Notes under the pieces: generated by a model
What the model was told of the DNA's origin: nothing
What the model saw: only the letters and a program-made list of their open reading frames with translations
The model's database searches: none
Made by a program: the position numbers and the translations under genes
From: Dicyema japonicum
Lineage: Eukaryota > Dicyemida > Rhombozoa > Dicyemidae
DNA: 64,000 bases
Direction of reading: 5' to 3'
Assembly: GCA_011109175.1 (NCBI GenBank)
Contig: RDEW01000003.1
Span: 851,071-915,070 of the forward strand
Shown here: piece after piece, positions 47,016-56,960 of the stretch
Layout of the letters: every line of letters starts with the position of its first letter
How positions within the stretch are numbered: position 1 is the stretch's first letter

Positions 47016-47100
47016 AGCCCGGTGGCGCAACGGTTAGCGCGTCGTACTTATAAAGCAGTTAAGCCATGCGAAGGCTGCGGGTTCGAATCCCGCCCGGGCT
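47016..47100 (+). tRNA. tRNA-Ile(UAU) with 13-nt intron
   Basis: Acceptor AGCCCGG pairs with CCGGGCT. The D arm is GCGC...GCGC and the T arm GCGGG-TTCGAAT-CCCGC pairs perfectly. The anticodon stem TCGTA/TGCGA encloses CTTATA, then intron AAGCAGTTAAGCC after position 37, giving anticodon TAT. Animal tRNA-Ile(UAU) genes commonly carry an intron at this place. The mature tRNA would be 72 nt before CCA addition. Confidence 0.95.
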
Positions 47101-47954
47101 AATTTTTCCACTGTTTGTTATTTGACATGATTATTTCAAATTAACTTGACTGAGAATATTTGATATTCTTGGTTTCTATTTTTTTAGCAATTTCAGAAAA
47201 ATGCGTAAATCTCCTGGATTTAAAAATAGCGTTTTTAATTTCAGGATCATTTAAGACTTGCCGCAAATTAACAAATCAGAATTTAATAACATAAAATTTT
47301 CCAGACTGATTCGCATACTATGTACACTAACATAAATTGTTTGACAAATAACATCCGTATTTAAGTAGGAAACTGATGGTTTCTATAAATGAGATAGTTT
47401 ACGATATTTTGCAAATGATCTTGAGGTCTCTATTAAAGCGTGACGTGATCACGTGGGAGTTTGTTTGGTGTTAGAGTATTCATAATGGTAATCTTCACCG
47501 GTGGAGTTTTTTAGGGAGAAGATAGGAAGATACCTTTCAATAAATCACCTAACACCAAGATGAAATATCTATTTAGTGAGAGCCATAGACAAACAATGGA
47601 AAAGCTTCGCACCTCTGTTATGAATTATTTAAGTAATTGGTTTAACTTATTTCTTGGTCTTTACTTTTTTGAAAGGAAAGATGTGAACATACGACGCCAC
47701 TCAAGTAGAACCAACATTCTACATAAATAGTAGTCATCATTTTTAACCACAATAGCTTACACAATAATAATTTATTTATAATACAAAATCTGGTGCTCGA
47801 AACGTCTGGTACGGCGAGGAGTTTCATAGCCTCGTTCCTGAAGAAAATTGGCCCATCGTACGAAAAACGTGCGGGAAGGGAAATGTTAACGCAAAGGTAA
47901 ATAATTATTAAAAATCAAAATAAAATTAAAACATAGCCAACATAAAAGTCCATT
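47101..47954. other. Spacer with repeat traces
   Basis: No gene seen. Near 47480-47540 is a fragment of dispersed repeat D (GTAATCTTCACCGGTGGAG). Near 47828-47862 is the same short repeat as at 38233 (GCCTCGTTCCTGAAG, GCCCATCGTACG). Confidence 0.5.
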
Positions 47955-48379
47955 TTAAGGGTCAAATTCCATATAAATCTCATCCTTACTATATTTCGAA
48001 TAAACTCGATTCCTTATATCGGATATCTCATCCATTATTTCCTCCATTTGAGCTTTCACGGTATTTAAAAATTCTTGACATTCTACTTTCTTTTTACTGA
48101 TCAAATCCATAGCTTCATCGTATTTTATATTATGAAACGTCCCGCCTATTTTATACGGGATATATTCCTCATCATCCAGGAACATAAGATCTGTCTCAGC
48201 GGCTTCAAGTTTTTCGACTTGAGACTAGGTTTAATAGTAAAAATACTTTATAATCGAGAAACTTCTCTTTAAGACTTCTGTATTTACTGTGTTTTACAGA
48301 GAATCTATTTACTAGTGATTGATCTTCAGCAGTGAAATCCAATGTTGACTTTGCCTGCAATAAATTTGAAGTTAACCAT
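47955..48379 (-). CDS. PFDN4: Prefoldin subunit 4
   Basis: A beta-type prefoldin subunit of the cytosolic chaperone that passes actin and tubulin to CCT. The ATG (48377-48379) stands alone before a 22-nt intron (GTTAACTTC...ATTGCAG). MAKSTLDFTAEDQSLVNRFS and KYRSLKEKFLDYK follow, then a 22-nt intron (GTATTTTTAC...AACCTAG) and SQVEKLEAAETDLMFLDDEE. YIPYKIGGTF is the PFDN4 hairpin (IPY-IGD-F). The C-terminal coil RNRVYSKYSKDEIYMEFDP ends at 47955. Total about 133 codons, the normal size, with both helices and the hairpin complete. Confidence 0.92.
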
Positions 48380-48529
48380 ATCAACCAACTAGCAACAAAA
48401 ATGATTTATTATTTAAAATAATTATAAATGACAATTAAATAGTAAACAATATTATATTAACATTTTTTAAAGTTTTAAAAGCCAAAATAAATCTTCGCTA
48501 ATATAATATTGATTCCCTCCTACTGCTTG

Positions 48530-48960
48530 TATCAGCAAAGTATATCTCCAGGTTATTGCGACGACGATTGAGTATGTCTGTTCTGCCTGGAGATTCGCTA
48601 TTCTTTCTACGATGGTGGAGCGTATGAACTCTCTCAGACGGAAGATGATGAGGCATATTCAATCAGACTCCACATCCATTCCCAGTCTCCTTTCAGAGGA
48701 AGCGATGGTGAGAAATGACCAGGGCTTCCTACGTATGTGCAATGAGCTAGGAAAAATATTCAGAAAGAGTGGTTCATGCGGACGAATTTAGATCGGCATA
48801 AAAAAGTGCACTCCGATAGAATTCCTCTGGATAAATAAAAGAAGACTTCCGACGCTCCAATATCAGGACTTCCCAATGGCTGAACAGGTATTGGTAGTAT
48901 TCGAAGGGAGGTTGTTTAAAGGAGAAAGTTTTCATACACAAGAGATTTCATAGACTAGGG
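48530..48960 (+). other. Possible decayed coding sequence
   Basis: One plus frame of about 90 codons reads KVYLQVIATTIEYVCSAWRF and SLLSEEAMVRNDQGFLRMCN. It may be a retroelement remnant or an exon; I do not recognise it. Confidence 0.25.
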
Positions 48961-48974
48961 GCTTACCAGCGGCA

Positions 48975-49260
48975 AACTGAAAGTTGGTCATTCCATCTGG
49001 ACATTTTCAATCTCGTCTAGACATCCCGATAAGTTCGGACACCGAAGGGAACTCAACTCCCTCCCAAAACCCGTCATTTAATGCTTTATGCATAGCGACT
49101 CTGCCGCTACCCTGCATGCAAGCAAGTGGTTATAGTCCAAAACCGCCAATTAACAACCGCATGTGCACTAGTGTGGCAGACAGTTCTTTAGTCTAGGTCG
49201 TAGTGAGACTCTGACTCGAATCGAGTTATCGTCCAAAGTCCCCAATATTAAGCTTGGAGT
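48975..49260 (-). mobile_element. REL retrotransposon relic
   Basis: GTCATTCCATCTGGACATTT and TCTCGTCTAGACATCCCGAT align with GTGATCCCGTCGGGACGTTT and TCTCCTCTGTCCAGACC of the main element (35600-35860), i.e. the nuclease core. Several indels. Confidence 0.6.
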
Positions 49261-49424
49261 GAGATTGAAACAGGTTTAACTCTGACAACAGACAGACACG
49301 GCGATCTTGGTTTGAGGATTCCAGAATCTTTAAAATTCTCATTTTAACGTATATTATTTCAAATAATCGATATTTATACCGAACAAATGTCGCTCAATTT
49401 CCACATGTAAATTAGAATTTATTA

Positions 49425-50805
49425 TTATGGCACTTTCACGATAGCCATAATGCTTATTGCCCCGCATGTGCAACACTCAAAGAAACAATATTTATAGTTA
49501 GTCTTTTCCATCTTCCTCTGTCGAATGCGAGTGATCTCAATTCGTCCAGGTCGTCCCCCGTCTTTAGATTTTTTCTCACACGATTTAAGTCTTTGTTTAA
49601 GGCAGTCGGAAGTGTCGATCTAGGTCGTCCGCGGAAGGGTTTTTCGCAACTGTCAAAGTAATCTTCCATCGCTTTGTTAGCGGGTGCGTCCGGGTTCATT
49701 CTTAGTACATGCCCAAATAGCCTCCACCGGGCATCTATCACATCCTTGCTGATGTAAAAACACGTACACTTGTTGTAGATACCAGTGGTTGATGTTCTAC
49801 GTGGCCACTCCATTCCGAGTAAGCTTCTTAGTTGCCTTCTATGGAACGAATCAGTTTCAATAGTTCGTTGAAGGAACTTCCCCATGTCCCAGCGTTGTAC
49901 AGTAAAATCGGTTTCACATACGCGTTGTAAAGCCTGCATCTGATGTCAATTCCAAGTCCTTTGGCCCTTAGCAGTCCTTTCTTCAGTTTAGCCATTGCCG
50001 CATTTACAAGTGTTTTCCTCCTTAGTACATCTTCAGCGTCTCCTAGTAGAGAGCCGAGCTTATTAGTACGTCTCCATCTTTCATGAGTAATATCGTCTTC
50101 TCTTTTGATTTCCGTAATTTCAGTTTTGTTAACATTTACGCTGAGAAACCATTTCTCAAGCTCCGCAGGTGCATTTTCTAGTAGGTGTTGGAGTGCGGTC
50201 ACGTCTCGTGATACAAAATCCACATCATCCGCATAAGATGTCTCTTCTATGTCTCCTATGTAGCATTTACGGAGATCGCGGAGTGCAGATTCAAGGTATA
50301 TGGTGAATAGTAGAGTGGAGAGGGAATCACCCTGGGGTGTCCCAATCGTTGTTTTAAAAATGCGGGAAGTTGCTCCTTCTGTCTTCACAGATAGTCTTGT
50401 GTTCGCAAGTAGTAGTCTGATTATCCTAACCGACAATTCATCCAATATTTGCTCAAGCACATTCATCAGTTTCTGTCTGTTTATTGAGTCGAAGCTCTAT
50501 TCCCAACACGGTCGTTGCGCTCTTGAATCTTTGGTGCGTTGCACAGCGCCATCTGTGACTCCATACAATGTCTGCCGTAGACCTCCCTTCTCGGAACCCA
50601 CTTTGACTTGCTAAGGAATAGATCCGCCACAACCATTATCCGGCTTAGTGCAATGTTTGCCAGCACCTTGCGTATCGAATTCAGAAGTATTATCGGGCGG
50701 AGATTTTCTACTGGTCCATTTGATTTGTTCGGTTTTTGTATAGGTGTTAATAATCTATTTCGAAGTCCTAGATCGGTATTAGAATAGTCCACGAATTCTA
50801 AGAGT
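49425..50805 (-). mobile_element. LINE reverse transcriptase pseudogene (SINE-A tail donor type)
   Basis: Reading down from 50800 (minus): RLLTPIQKPNKSNGPVENLR and PIILLNSIRKVLANIALSRI are RT fingers. Motif A is SFDSINRQKL, with a TAG stop just before it (50497-50499). Motif B is TTIGTPQGDSLSTLLFTIYL and motif C ETSYADDVDFVSRD. The C-terminal region has DSFHRRQLRSLLGMEWPRR and DARWRLFGHVLRMNPDAPAN and ends SVAHAGQ. The 3' end ACATGCGGGGCAATAAGC, ATTATGGCTATCGTGAAAGT, then ATAATAATAAAT matches the SINE-A tail. Its 5' boundary adjoins the U2 copy 2 upstream region. Stop and frameshifts show it is inactive; the clade is uncertain (RTE-like or related). Confidence 0.85.
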
Positions 50806-50806
50806 A

Positions 50807-50975
50807 AGAAACGAAAATATAAAAATTTGTTAATATCGTTAATTAAAATAAAATATGAATAATATTTATAAACGTGACTCAAATAATTATATCAAAAGTT
50901 CAAAGCATTTATAACGATAATAATGACAGCTATTTCAACTGATAATAATTTTTATACGTGTTCTAAATAAATTTG
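50807..50975 (+). promoter_or_regulatory. U2 copy 2 upstream region (conserved)
   Basis: About 170 bp directly upstream of U2 copy 2 is strongly similar to the same interval before U2 copy 3 (53621-53795). Shared blocks are CTTATAAACGTGACTCAAAT-like sequence, AAAGTTCAAAGCATTTATAA and CGATAATAATGACAGCT. snRNA genes need an upstream proximal sequence element near -55; the conserved AAAGCATTTATAACG block is a candidate but lies slightly further up. Confidence 0.6.
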
Positions 50976-51171
50976 TCGCTTCTCGGCCTTTTGGCTAAGA
51001 TCAAAGTGTAGTATCTGTTCTTTCCAGCTTTATATCTGGGACGCCCTTACAAGGGGCAAGATATAATGCTTATTTTTGTAACCTGGTGTGTGTTGCGAAG
51101 CTTGCTTCCGCCATACCGCGCGTCCTCCCAGTATTGCACTTCTTGTTTGGGCGCATGACCCCTTTTGGGTT
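50976..51171 (+). ncRNA. U2: U2 spliceosomal snRNA, copy 2 (stem-loop IV altered)
   Basis: The 5' half is identical to copies 1 and 3 through the branch-recognition loop and Sm-like site. The 3' stem-loop IV reads GTATTGCACTTCTTGTTTGG instead of GTATTGCAGTACTTCTGGGT, a short deletion plus substitutions in the loop region bound by U2 A'/B''. The gene may be a weakened or pseudogene copy. Confidence 0.9.
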
Positions 51172-52242
51172 TCCTGAATGAACACGGAAAACTAATTATA
51201 ATTGTTGTTTAAAAAATATATTTGTCCTACCGGACATATAATATTTGTTTCTATAAAAGATGATTGACTACATCTAATTAATGGACCATCAATTGTTCCA
51301 ATCGCAATCTATTCATCAATCTTTATATTGTTTAACAGTGAAGATATCTATCCATTCATTCGCACTTTTGTTTCCAAAAAAGCGAAAATCGATCCTCTCC
51401 AGTTTAGCATTCAAAATAATGTTATTAAGTGTAACCAGATTACACGTAATCATTAAACAAGACTTATTCTTCAGCTTCAAAGTGGAAGATGGTCATCCCA
51501 TTTGACGGACCTTCATGTCTGTATAAGCCGACCCTATAGAGCATAGAAGAGTGTCCAGACGGGTTTGAAGCTTGTTTAACGACTTTCTTCAAGGCCATCA
51601 TTTGGGAGATTTTTCTACGGAGATTGGGTGCAGGCCAAATCTGTCAAACTAGTCTTCACATCGACATGGATATAACAAACCGACTTTTAATCCGAGTAGT
51701 AATGAGATCCCAATACGATCGCATTCATCATCCAGAAAAGGTACACAAAACTACATTAGGAATGGAGTTGTGCCAAGTTGCGCTCTCGAAGCCAATATTT
51801 TGTCATTTTTTTATTAATTTGAAAATAATGTTCCTGCCATTATTGAAAACACAGAAAATTTTGTAGCATGTGGCTCAATGTTAGAACTACAATAATTTTT
51901 TGTAAAAATAACGAGTCTTGGATAACCACTTGCAAACCAGAATGATCTTGATAGCTTGATGCCCAAGGGATTAATACTTCTTCAGTTTTTTTTCACTTTG
52001 CAGAGCTTGAATCTGGAAAGTAATTGAATCATATTATTACGATAAATTTCCCAAAAACCTGGAAATCACTCTCTTCTTATTTTTAGAGTGATAACGTAAA
52101 CTCATTAATTGCCTTAAACTCTCTTAATTCCCAAAGGCAAGTTTGCAATTTTAATTTGACAAATTAAAGATTTATTAAATCAAATAAAAAAAGATCAAAA
52201 CATCAGTTATCTGACAAAGAAAACAAAAATTATTCAAGAATA
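51172..52242. other. Spacer without recognisable gene
   Basis: Short frames at 51281-51505 and 51624-51866 (plus) lack recognisable motifs. No repeat shared with other parts of the window was seen. Confidence 0.5.
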
Positions 52243-52605
52243 GTCATTGTGTTGCCTGCCGATTGCAACGCAGATCAACCAGAGAAGCCACTGAGTCTCA
52301 AGTACACGTGGCTATTGAGTGTAGTCAGACGTATCAGCTTCATGAGGAAACGATACGAATTCCCACCAGATGTTTCAACTATAATGGGCAGGAACGTGAA
52401 TCGGTCAACCAATGCCTTGTAGATTTTTCCATAGCCTTCATAGCATTTTCCGCGGAATACAGTATGTCTACCGTATTCCAACAATGCGGGATAGATAAAG
52501 CAGACCGATACTTGTGGATTCATAAAAATGGCTATCTTCCTCGAACGGAAAGATTGTGATTCCAGCCGGTGGTTTTCCATCTCATCCGTCCGATCTGAGA
52601 GTTTT
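52243..52605 (-). mobile_element. REL retrotransposon relic
   Basis: Aligned with 35280-35640: ATTTTCCGCGGAATACAGTA, TTTCAACTATAATGGGC and GATTGTGATTCCAGCCGG (main: ATTGTGATCCCGTCGGG). It holds the last third of the ORF including the nuclease border, with frameshifts and a deletion. Confidence 0.82.
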
Positions 52606-52736
52606 TTTTATTAAAAGTTAAAAAAGATATAATTTCAATTATTAAAAGCATGAGATGCTAAGTAATCGTGTTTCGTAATGACTCTAGCTATTTACATTAC
52701 ATCCCACGTGAGAGGATAACTAAACTGGTAAAATAA

Positions 52737-52855
52737 TAATAATAGCCTTTTCACGAGAACCATAATATTTATAGCTCCGCATAGGCAGCAGTGAGAATCG
52801 AACCCGTAACCTAAGTTACTTTAGCCCGACACCTAACCACTATGCCACCCGTAAA
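52737..52855 (-). mobile_element. Short SINE: tRNA-like head fused to LINE-like tail
   Basis: Minus strand: GGTGGCATAGTGGTTAGGTG (box A), GGGTTCGATTCTCACTGC (box B), then directly TGCCTATGCGGAGCTATAAA and CTCGTGAAAAGGCTATTATT. The T stem does not pair, so it is not a tRNA gene. It keeps head and tail of SINE-A without the central body. Confidence 0.8.
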
Positions 52856-52929
52856 ATAAATAACAACAAATAAGTATGTTCGAGCATAAAATTTTTAGAT
52901 GTTTTTGGAATATAAAACAAAAAATATAC

Positions 52930-53000
52930 TCACCAGCTGGGAATCGAACCCTTGTCACCGCGATGACAACGAGGTATACTAACCACTATACTACCGGGGA
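52930..53000 (-). tRNA. tRNA-Asp(GUC), somewhat diverged
   Basis: Minus strand TCCCCGGTAGTATAGTGGTT...CCTCG-TTGTCAT-CGCGG gives anticodon GTC. The T loop TTCGATT lies between GGG and CCC. Mismatches occur at 3-70, 29-41 and in the outer T stem, which is more than usual. Box A and box B are intact. It may be functional or a decaying copy. Confidence 0.75.
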
Positions 53001-53620
53001 CAAATATTTTAATTCCTATCATACATCAACGCTTACTTAGTATATGAATTATTAATGTAAAATTAATACAAGATATTGAACGTGACGAAATTTAAAGCAT
53101 TTGATTCTGTGTTAGATATATTTATTTTAATTTAGAATTTTCGAGATTTGGTAACTCGTAATTTTTCGATTTTAATATGTTTAGTAAATTAAATTTCCTC
53201 GATGAAAAAAACCCAATTTATATCGAGAAATGTATTTCTTGCGCTTTCTTTAATCAGGGCCATCTTTGTCCTGGAAGATTGAATATCTTAGTTATCAGAA
53301 AAAAATGTACAGCATGACGGAACAGTGAATCAATAAAAATACATGTTTATTTCAAACACTCCGGAATCCCATCTAGACGGTAGGTCAGTTACACTCCCAT
53401 TTTGTCTTTGTCTTGTGTGGATATGATGGAGAATCACTGAGACAATTTGGATGCTATGCTAGGACATGCAGAATTCACATATTATCTAGTTTTAATTTAC
53501 TCATAGTCATTTAGAATAAATTCATTTATTTAAAAAATCTAGAACTAACGGAAAGTGAAGAACGGGTCCACCTTGCCAGCTCAACCAAAAAAGTATAAAT
53601 AGTTTTAGAGTCCTCATGAA
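53001..53620. other. Spacer without recognisable gene
   Basis: AT-rich. No gene, RNA or shared repeat recognised. Confidence 0.5.
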
Positions 53621-53795
53621 GAAACGAAAGTTGATGATATAAAAATTTTGTTAATATTATTAATTAAAATAATATAAGAATAATGCTTATAAACGTGACT
53701 CAAATTATTATATCGAAAGTTCAAAGCATTTATAACGATAATGTTGACAGCTGTTTTAATGATGGTTATATTTATGCGTGCATTATAGCCACCTG
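53621..53795 (+). promoter_or_regulatory. U2 copy 3 upstream region (conserved)
   Basis: Homologous to 50807-50975; identity begins at AAGAAACGAAA and runs to the U2 start. It includes CTTATAAACGTGACTCAAAT and GAAAGTTCAAAGCATTTATA. Conservation up to about -170 marks the likely duplicated promoter unit. Confidence 0.6.
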
Positions 53796-53994
53796 TCGCT
53801 TCTCGGCCTTTTGGCTAAGATCAAAGTGTAGTATCTGTTCTTTCCAGCTTTATATCTGGGACGCCCTTACAAGGGGCAAGATATAATGCTTATTTTTGTA
53901 ACCTGGTGTGTGTTGCGAAGCTTGCTTCCGCCATACCGCGCGTCCTCCCAGTATTGCAGTACTTCTGGGTTGGGCGCATGGCCCCTTTTGGGGT
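53796..53994 (+). ncRNA. U2: U2 spliceosomal snRNA, copy 3
   Basis: Complete U2 with TCGCTTCTCGGCCTTTTGGC, the GTGTAGTATCTG branch-pairing segment, Sm-like TTATTTTTGTA, stem III GCGAAGCTTGCTTCCGC and stem IV GTATTGCAGTACTTCTGGGT. With an intact stem IV and a conserved upstream region it is the best candidate for an active gene here. Confidence 0.95.
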
Positions 53995-54119
53995 TTCTAC
54001 TGATATAAAAATATAGCTTTTTGGCTATTCACTATATCGCAATTGAGACTGGTAGGAGAGGTGATCAAGAAAGGAAGCCGAGATGGCCAGGACAGAGTTC
54101 CTTAAAATAAAGTGAATTG

Positions 54120-54375
54120 ACCTACGACGTCAGTGTCGTATCAACAGTCAGCGATAATAAGGGTGAAACTGTCCACTATAGAAGAGGTGATCTTTGAACT
54201 CCTGACGAGACATGTCTCGATTAATAAATCCTGATGAATGCTGGTAAATGCATTAGGAAATCCAGCTTCACTACGATGGTGTCTTTCGCGTCTGATGAAG
54301 TGGAAAAATTGCTGACCGAATAAATAGCGGCTAAAATCTCAAGCCCTAGCTAAGTTGGATTCATCTTAGGGCTTA
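54120..54375 (+). repeat. Repeat E, copy 1 (inverted copy at 63740-64000)
   Basis: GACCTACGACGTCAGTGTCG, ATAATAAGGGTGA, AATCCTGATGAATGCTG and TTCACTACGATGGTG recur in reverse complement at 63740-64000. The function is unknown, and no terminal structure was identified because the second copy runs off the window. Confidence 0.85.
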
Positions 54376-54519
54376 GGAGATCATAGGCTGTTTTGCCTGC
54401 AATTTTAAACGATAGGGATCTGAATACATTTTTAATTGTAATCTCCAGCATTCTGTAAGCAAACAATTTGGATGAAATTAATAGTTTACATGCTTAGTCT
54501 TGTCTTTTCATGGACAAAG

Positions 54520-54720
54520 TAACCACGACAAAATTGCGGAAACCTCAACAATTGAGTAAGAAAGACCAAATGATCTTTTTTTGTTCTATCCTGGCACTGG
54601 GTATCACCAAAGACAGGTGGATCACTTGAAGTCACTCTAGAAGAACAAAAGGAAGAACAGAAGATAGTAAGAGAAATCTAGCCACATGGGACAACACCAA
54701 AATTCCCAGTGGCAGGACGA
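54520..54720 (-). mobile_element. SINE-B copy, partial
   Basis: AGTGATCCACCTGTCTTTGG, ATACCCAGTGCCAGG and CTACTTGC-like blocks on the minus strand match SINE-B. Head near GTCCCATGTGGCTAG. The hairpin tail is lost. Confidence 0.65.
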
Positions 54721-54829
54721 GAAAACTAATTAAAGTCCAAATTGATTTTTAAAATATTTAAAATAAATTAATTTTTAGTTAAATTTTTTCAATTTATTAA
54801 CAATTGAAAAAACATAGCTTGTCTGATAA

Positions 54830-55615
54830 ATGATAACAAAGCAATTGTGTGCACGAGCATTTTCAATAATAAACTCAGTTGCATTACTGGTATCTAAACT
54901 TTTAAACTTCAGTGCACAGCAGTTTACTTGTTCAATGTCGGAAGCGCTTATCTAAAACTCTCCCGTGTTTACTACCTACAGATATTTCGTCCGTCCATTA
55001 TCCAACCTCAAGCCGTATTTGCAATACTTTTCGCTATTGGATTGATTCTCTGTGGACTTTTTGGATTAGTAACATCGATCATCAGCACTCGTTATATTCA
55101 GAAAAGTTACTTCATTTTTATGTCCGCTGTTATTATAGTCTTCGGCATTTATTTTATCACAGTCATTGTCCTTAAGCAGAAGGTCAGTCCTTGAGTCCAA
55201 TTTAGTCGGAATATTTAATTTCAGATATCATAACAAACGGCGTAAAATCTGGCAATAAGGAGCTCTTTGATCTGCAGAAAGAGGTCATATTTCAGCTTAA
55301 ATTTCAGCTAAAGTGTTGTGGCTCAGAAGGCGCAGCTGACTATTTGCAAAATAAGGTTGAGATTCCCAGGAGTTGTTGTCCTTTGGATTCAAATATTTCG
55401 TGTATTAAAGACATGGCTTATATAGTATCATTTCGATGAGATTTTAAAGGGATGTAGTTTTAGAGTTTATAAGCGCTATGACGGCTTTATCGTGGACCTG
55501 TCACTTTTGGGATCCTTAGTGTTACTATTTTTGGTTCTCTGATTGGTAATTTTTAGCTACTTGGCTTAATTGGATCAAGATTGCTTTTGAAGTATGTAAA
55601 ACTTAATTTAAGACG
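54830..55615 (+). CDS. Tetraspanin
   Basis: A four-helix plasma-membrane organiser. ATG 54830 gives MITKQLCARAFSIINSVALL. A 23-nt intron (GTATCTAAAC...AACTTCAG) leads to CTAVYLFNVGSAYLKL. TM2 is FAILFAIGLILCGLFGLVTS and TM3 FIFMSAVIIVFGIYFITVIV. The large extracellular loop has the tetraspanin signature: KCCGSEGAADYL, IPRSCCPL, CIKDMAYI and, after a 25-nt intron (GTATCATTTC...TTTAAAG), GCSFRVYKRYDGF. TM4 includes SVTIFGSLI and LLGLIGSRLLLKYV and ends at about 55615; one junction inside TM4 is unresolved. The total is about 225 codons, the usual family size. A truncated copy lies at 63110. Confidence 0.85.
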
Positions 55616-55648
55616 TTATTAAATAAACTTATTTTATTTTTTTCTTAG

Positions 55649-55710
55649 GTAGCGTAATTGTTAGTGCTGTCACTCGTGGGTTCGACCAATCAAAGACCTA
55701 TCACTCGATC
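55649..55710 (+). mobile_element. tRNA-like SINE head
   Basis: GGTAGCGTAATTGTTAGTGC has box A character and CGTGGGTTCGACC is a box B. The acceptor ends do not pair. Probably the head of a decayed SINE. Confidence 0.45.
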
Positions 55711-56379
55711 TGTTCAAATTTTGACTATGACATACAACAGTTAATAATTCTGTTATTCCTCCATAAGACGGACATATTCAATTTTTCTATGTAGTTAGCT
55801 TTACTTTAGCTACTAAAAGAATTACAAATGTGCCTTTAGCAACAGGTTCGTTACAAATATTCCCCTATCAAAGTCGAACTGAGTGATCGCAGCTACTGAG
55901 CTGCTGCTGTAAAGCTTTCGCTTCCAAATATCAGATTGGCTCCTCCTAGTGCTTGCTAAATCCTTTTTCTGAGGGTCATCCAGGTAAACTTGCTCGTCTA
56001 CGCTTTGGAAATTATTTCGATTTACCAACATAGATATAAACTGAATGATGCGGAAGATGTCTTCAGTTCTTTTTGCAACCTTTCCATGTTGACAGCAAGT
56101 TCACTTTTCTAATGTCCACTTGTACGATGTCCATCTACCACACTGAAAGTGATCGATATATAGGAATGACCATAATTTGCCGCGTCTTCTCATGTAAGTT
56201 AGTTAGGACAGAGTTGACTAACTATCTAAAATCCTGCAATTTGGGGGAGACGATATCTGACCTAGAAATCCTTACAGTCAATGGTGTCCTCTCTTAGAAT
56301 TGAAAATTTTTATGTATGGAAATAAGCTCAATAAGCAACTCCCGTCTAGCTTATCTCTATTTCTCCTTATGATACTCTA
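55711..56379. other. Spacer, gene not established
   Basis: A minus frame at 55822-56031 (NRNNFQSVDEQVYLDDPQKK) and a plus frame at 56073-56297 are open but unrecognised. No exon structure is supported. Confidence 0.4.
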
Positions 56380-56960
56380 TTCAATACGGTTCAGCAGGGT
56401 TAATGATCAGCTTCCAATAAACCTCGAGGTTCCCACAGCTTCGGGTTCGAAAATAAACGGTCCACCAAGATTTTCGATTTTTCTCGGGTTTTTCCGAGCC
56501 TGATCCAAGGTTGGAGCTGAAAAGCCATCCACATAGGTGGTACCCCAAGCAAGGTATCTTCCCTTTTAACGGAAAAAATGTTGTCCCATAGAGCCTTTTG
56601 TTCGTGACGTCTAGTCAGGAGGCTCCAGCTGTGCAGGATACCTAACGTTCTCGAGCCATCTCGCAGTTACTTCATTCAGTGTCTCGTGCTTATCCCAGCG
56701 CTCCGTCCGTCAGCAATATCAACCATCTTCCAATATCTGAACAGGTGCCTCATAGAAACATTGAGCCCAAGTCGGAAGCAGATTCCAATTCCCGTTGAGT
56801 CAGTGTCCAAAATGTTTTAAGTGATACACGAAAAAGATCCCTGAGATGCGCACCGTTCTCACTTGTAAATGCGGAGGATAAGAATGTCTGCCACAGTTGA
56901 TCTGATTCTGCTTAGATCTCCTCGATAAATCGTCCCAGCTATACTGTTTCTCTGATTTTT
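56380..56960 (-). mobile_element. REL retrotransposon relic, second subfamily
   Basis: Minus frames give KHETLNEVTARWLENVRYPA, QLEPPD and KGRYLAWGTTYVDGFSAP. They correspond to RHKAINGIVKRALESAGYPA, ILEPVGLD and GKPLVWDATCVDTLCPS of the element at 35250. The residues differ enough to suggest an older or separate subfamily. Stops and frameshifts are common. Confidence 0.7.

Larger units (their letters stand above)
45843..47065 (+). repeat. Tandem duplication containing tRNA-Ile 5' half
   Basis: Two units of roughly 600-640 bp. Segments 45855-46040 and 46430-46705 share AAAAACCACTGTCTTTTCAT and GTCCGTCCAAAATTGAATGA. Segments 46070-46436 and 46715-47062 share CCGATAAAGTTTGTTTAATT, ACTCTGGAACACCGG and TGTGATGCTTTTTGGAGAA, both ending at the tRNA. 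Confidence 0.85.

Noticed and set aside
50976-51171. Retrotransposon insertion inside a U2 gene, as known for Utopia elements
   Set aside because: All three U2 genes are uninterrupted, and the REL copies lie at unrelated sites.
52783-52850. tRNA-like sequence on the minus strand
   Set aside because: Box A and B are present but T stem and acceptor stem do not pair, and it is fused to the SINE-A tail; it is a SINE head.
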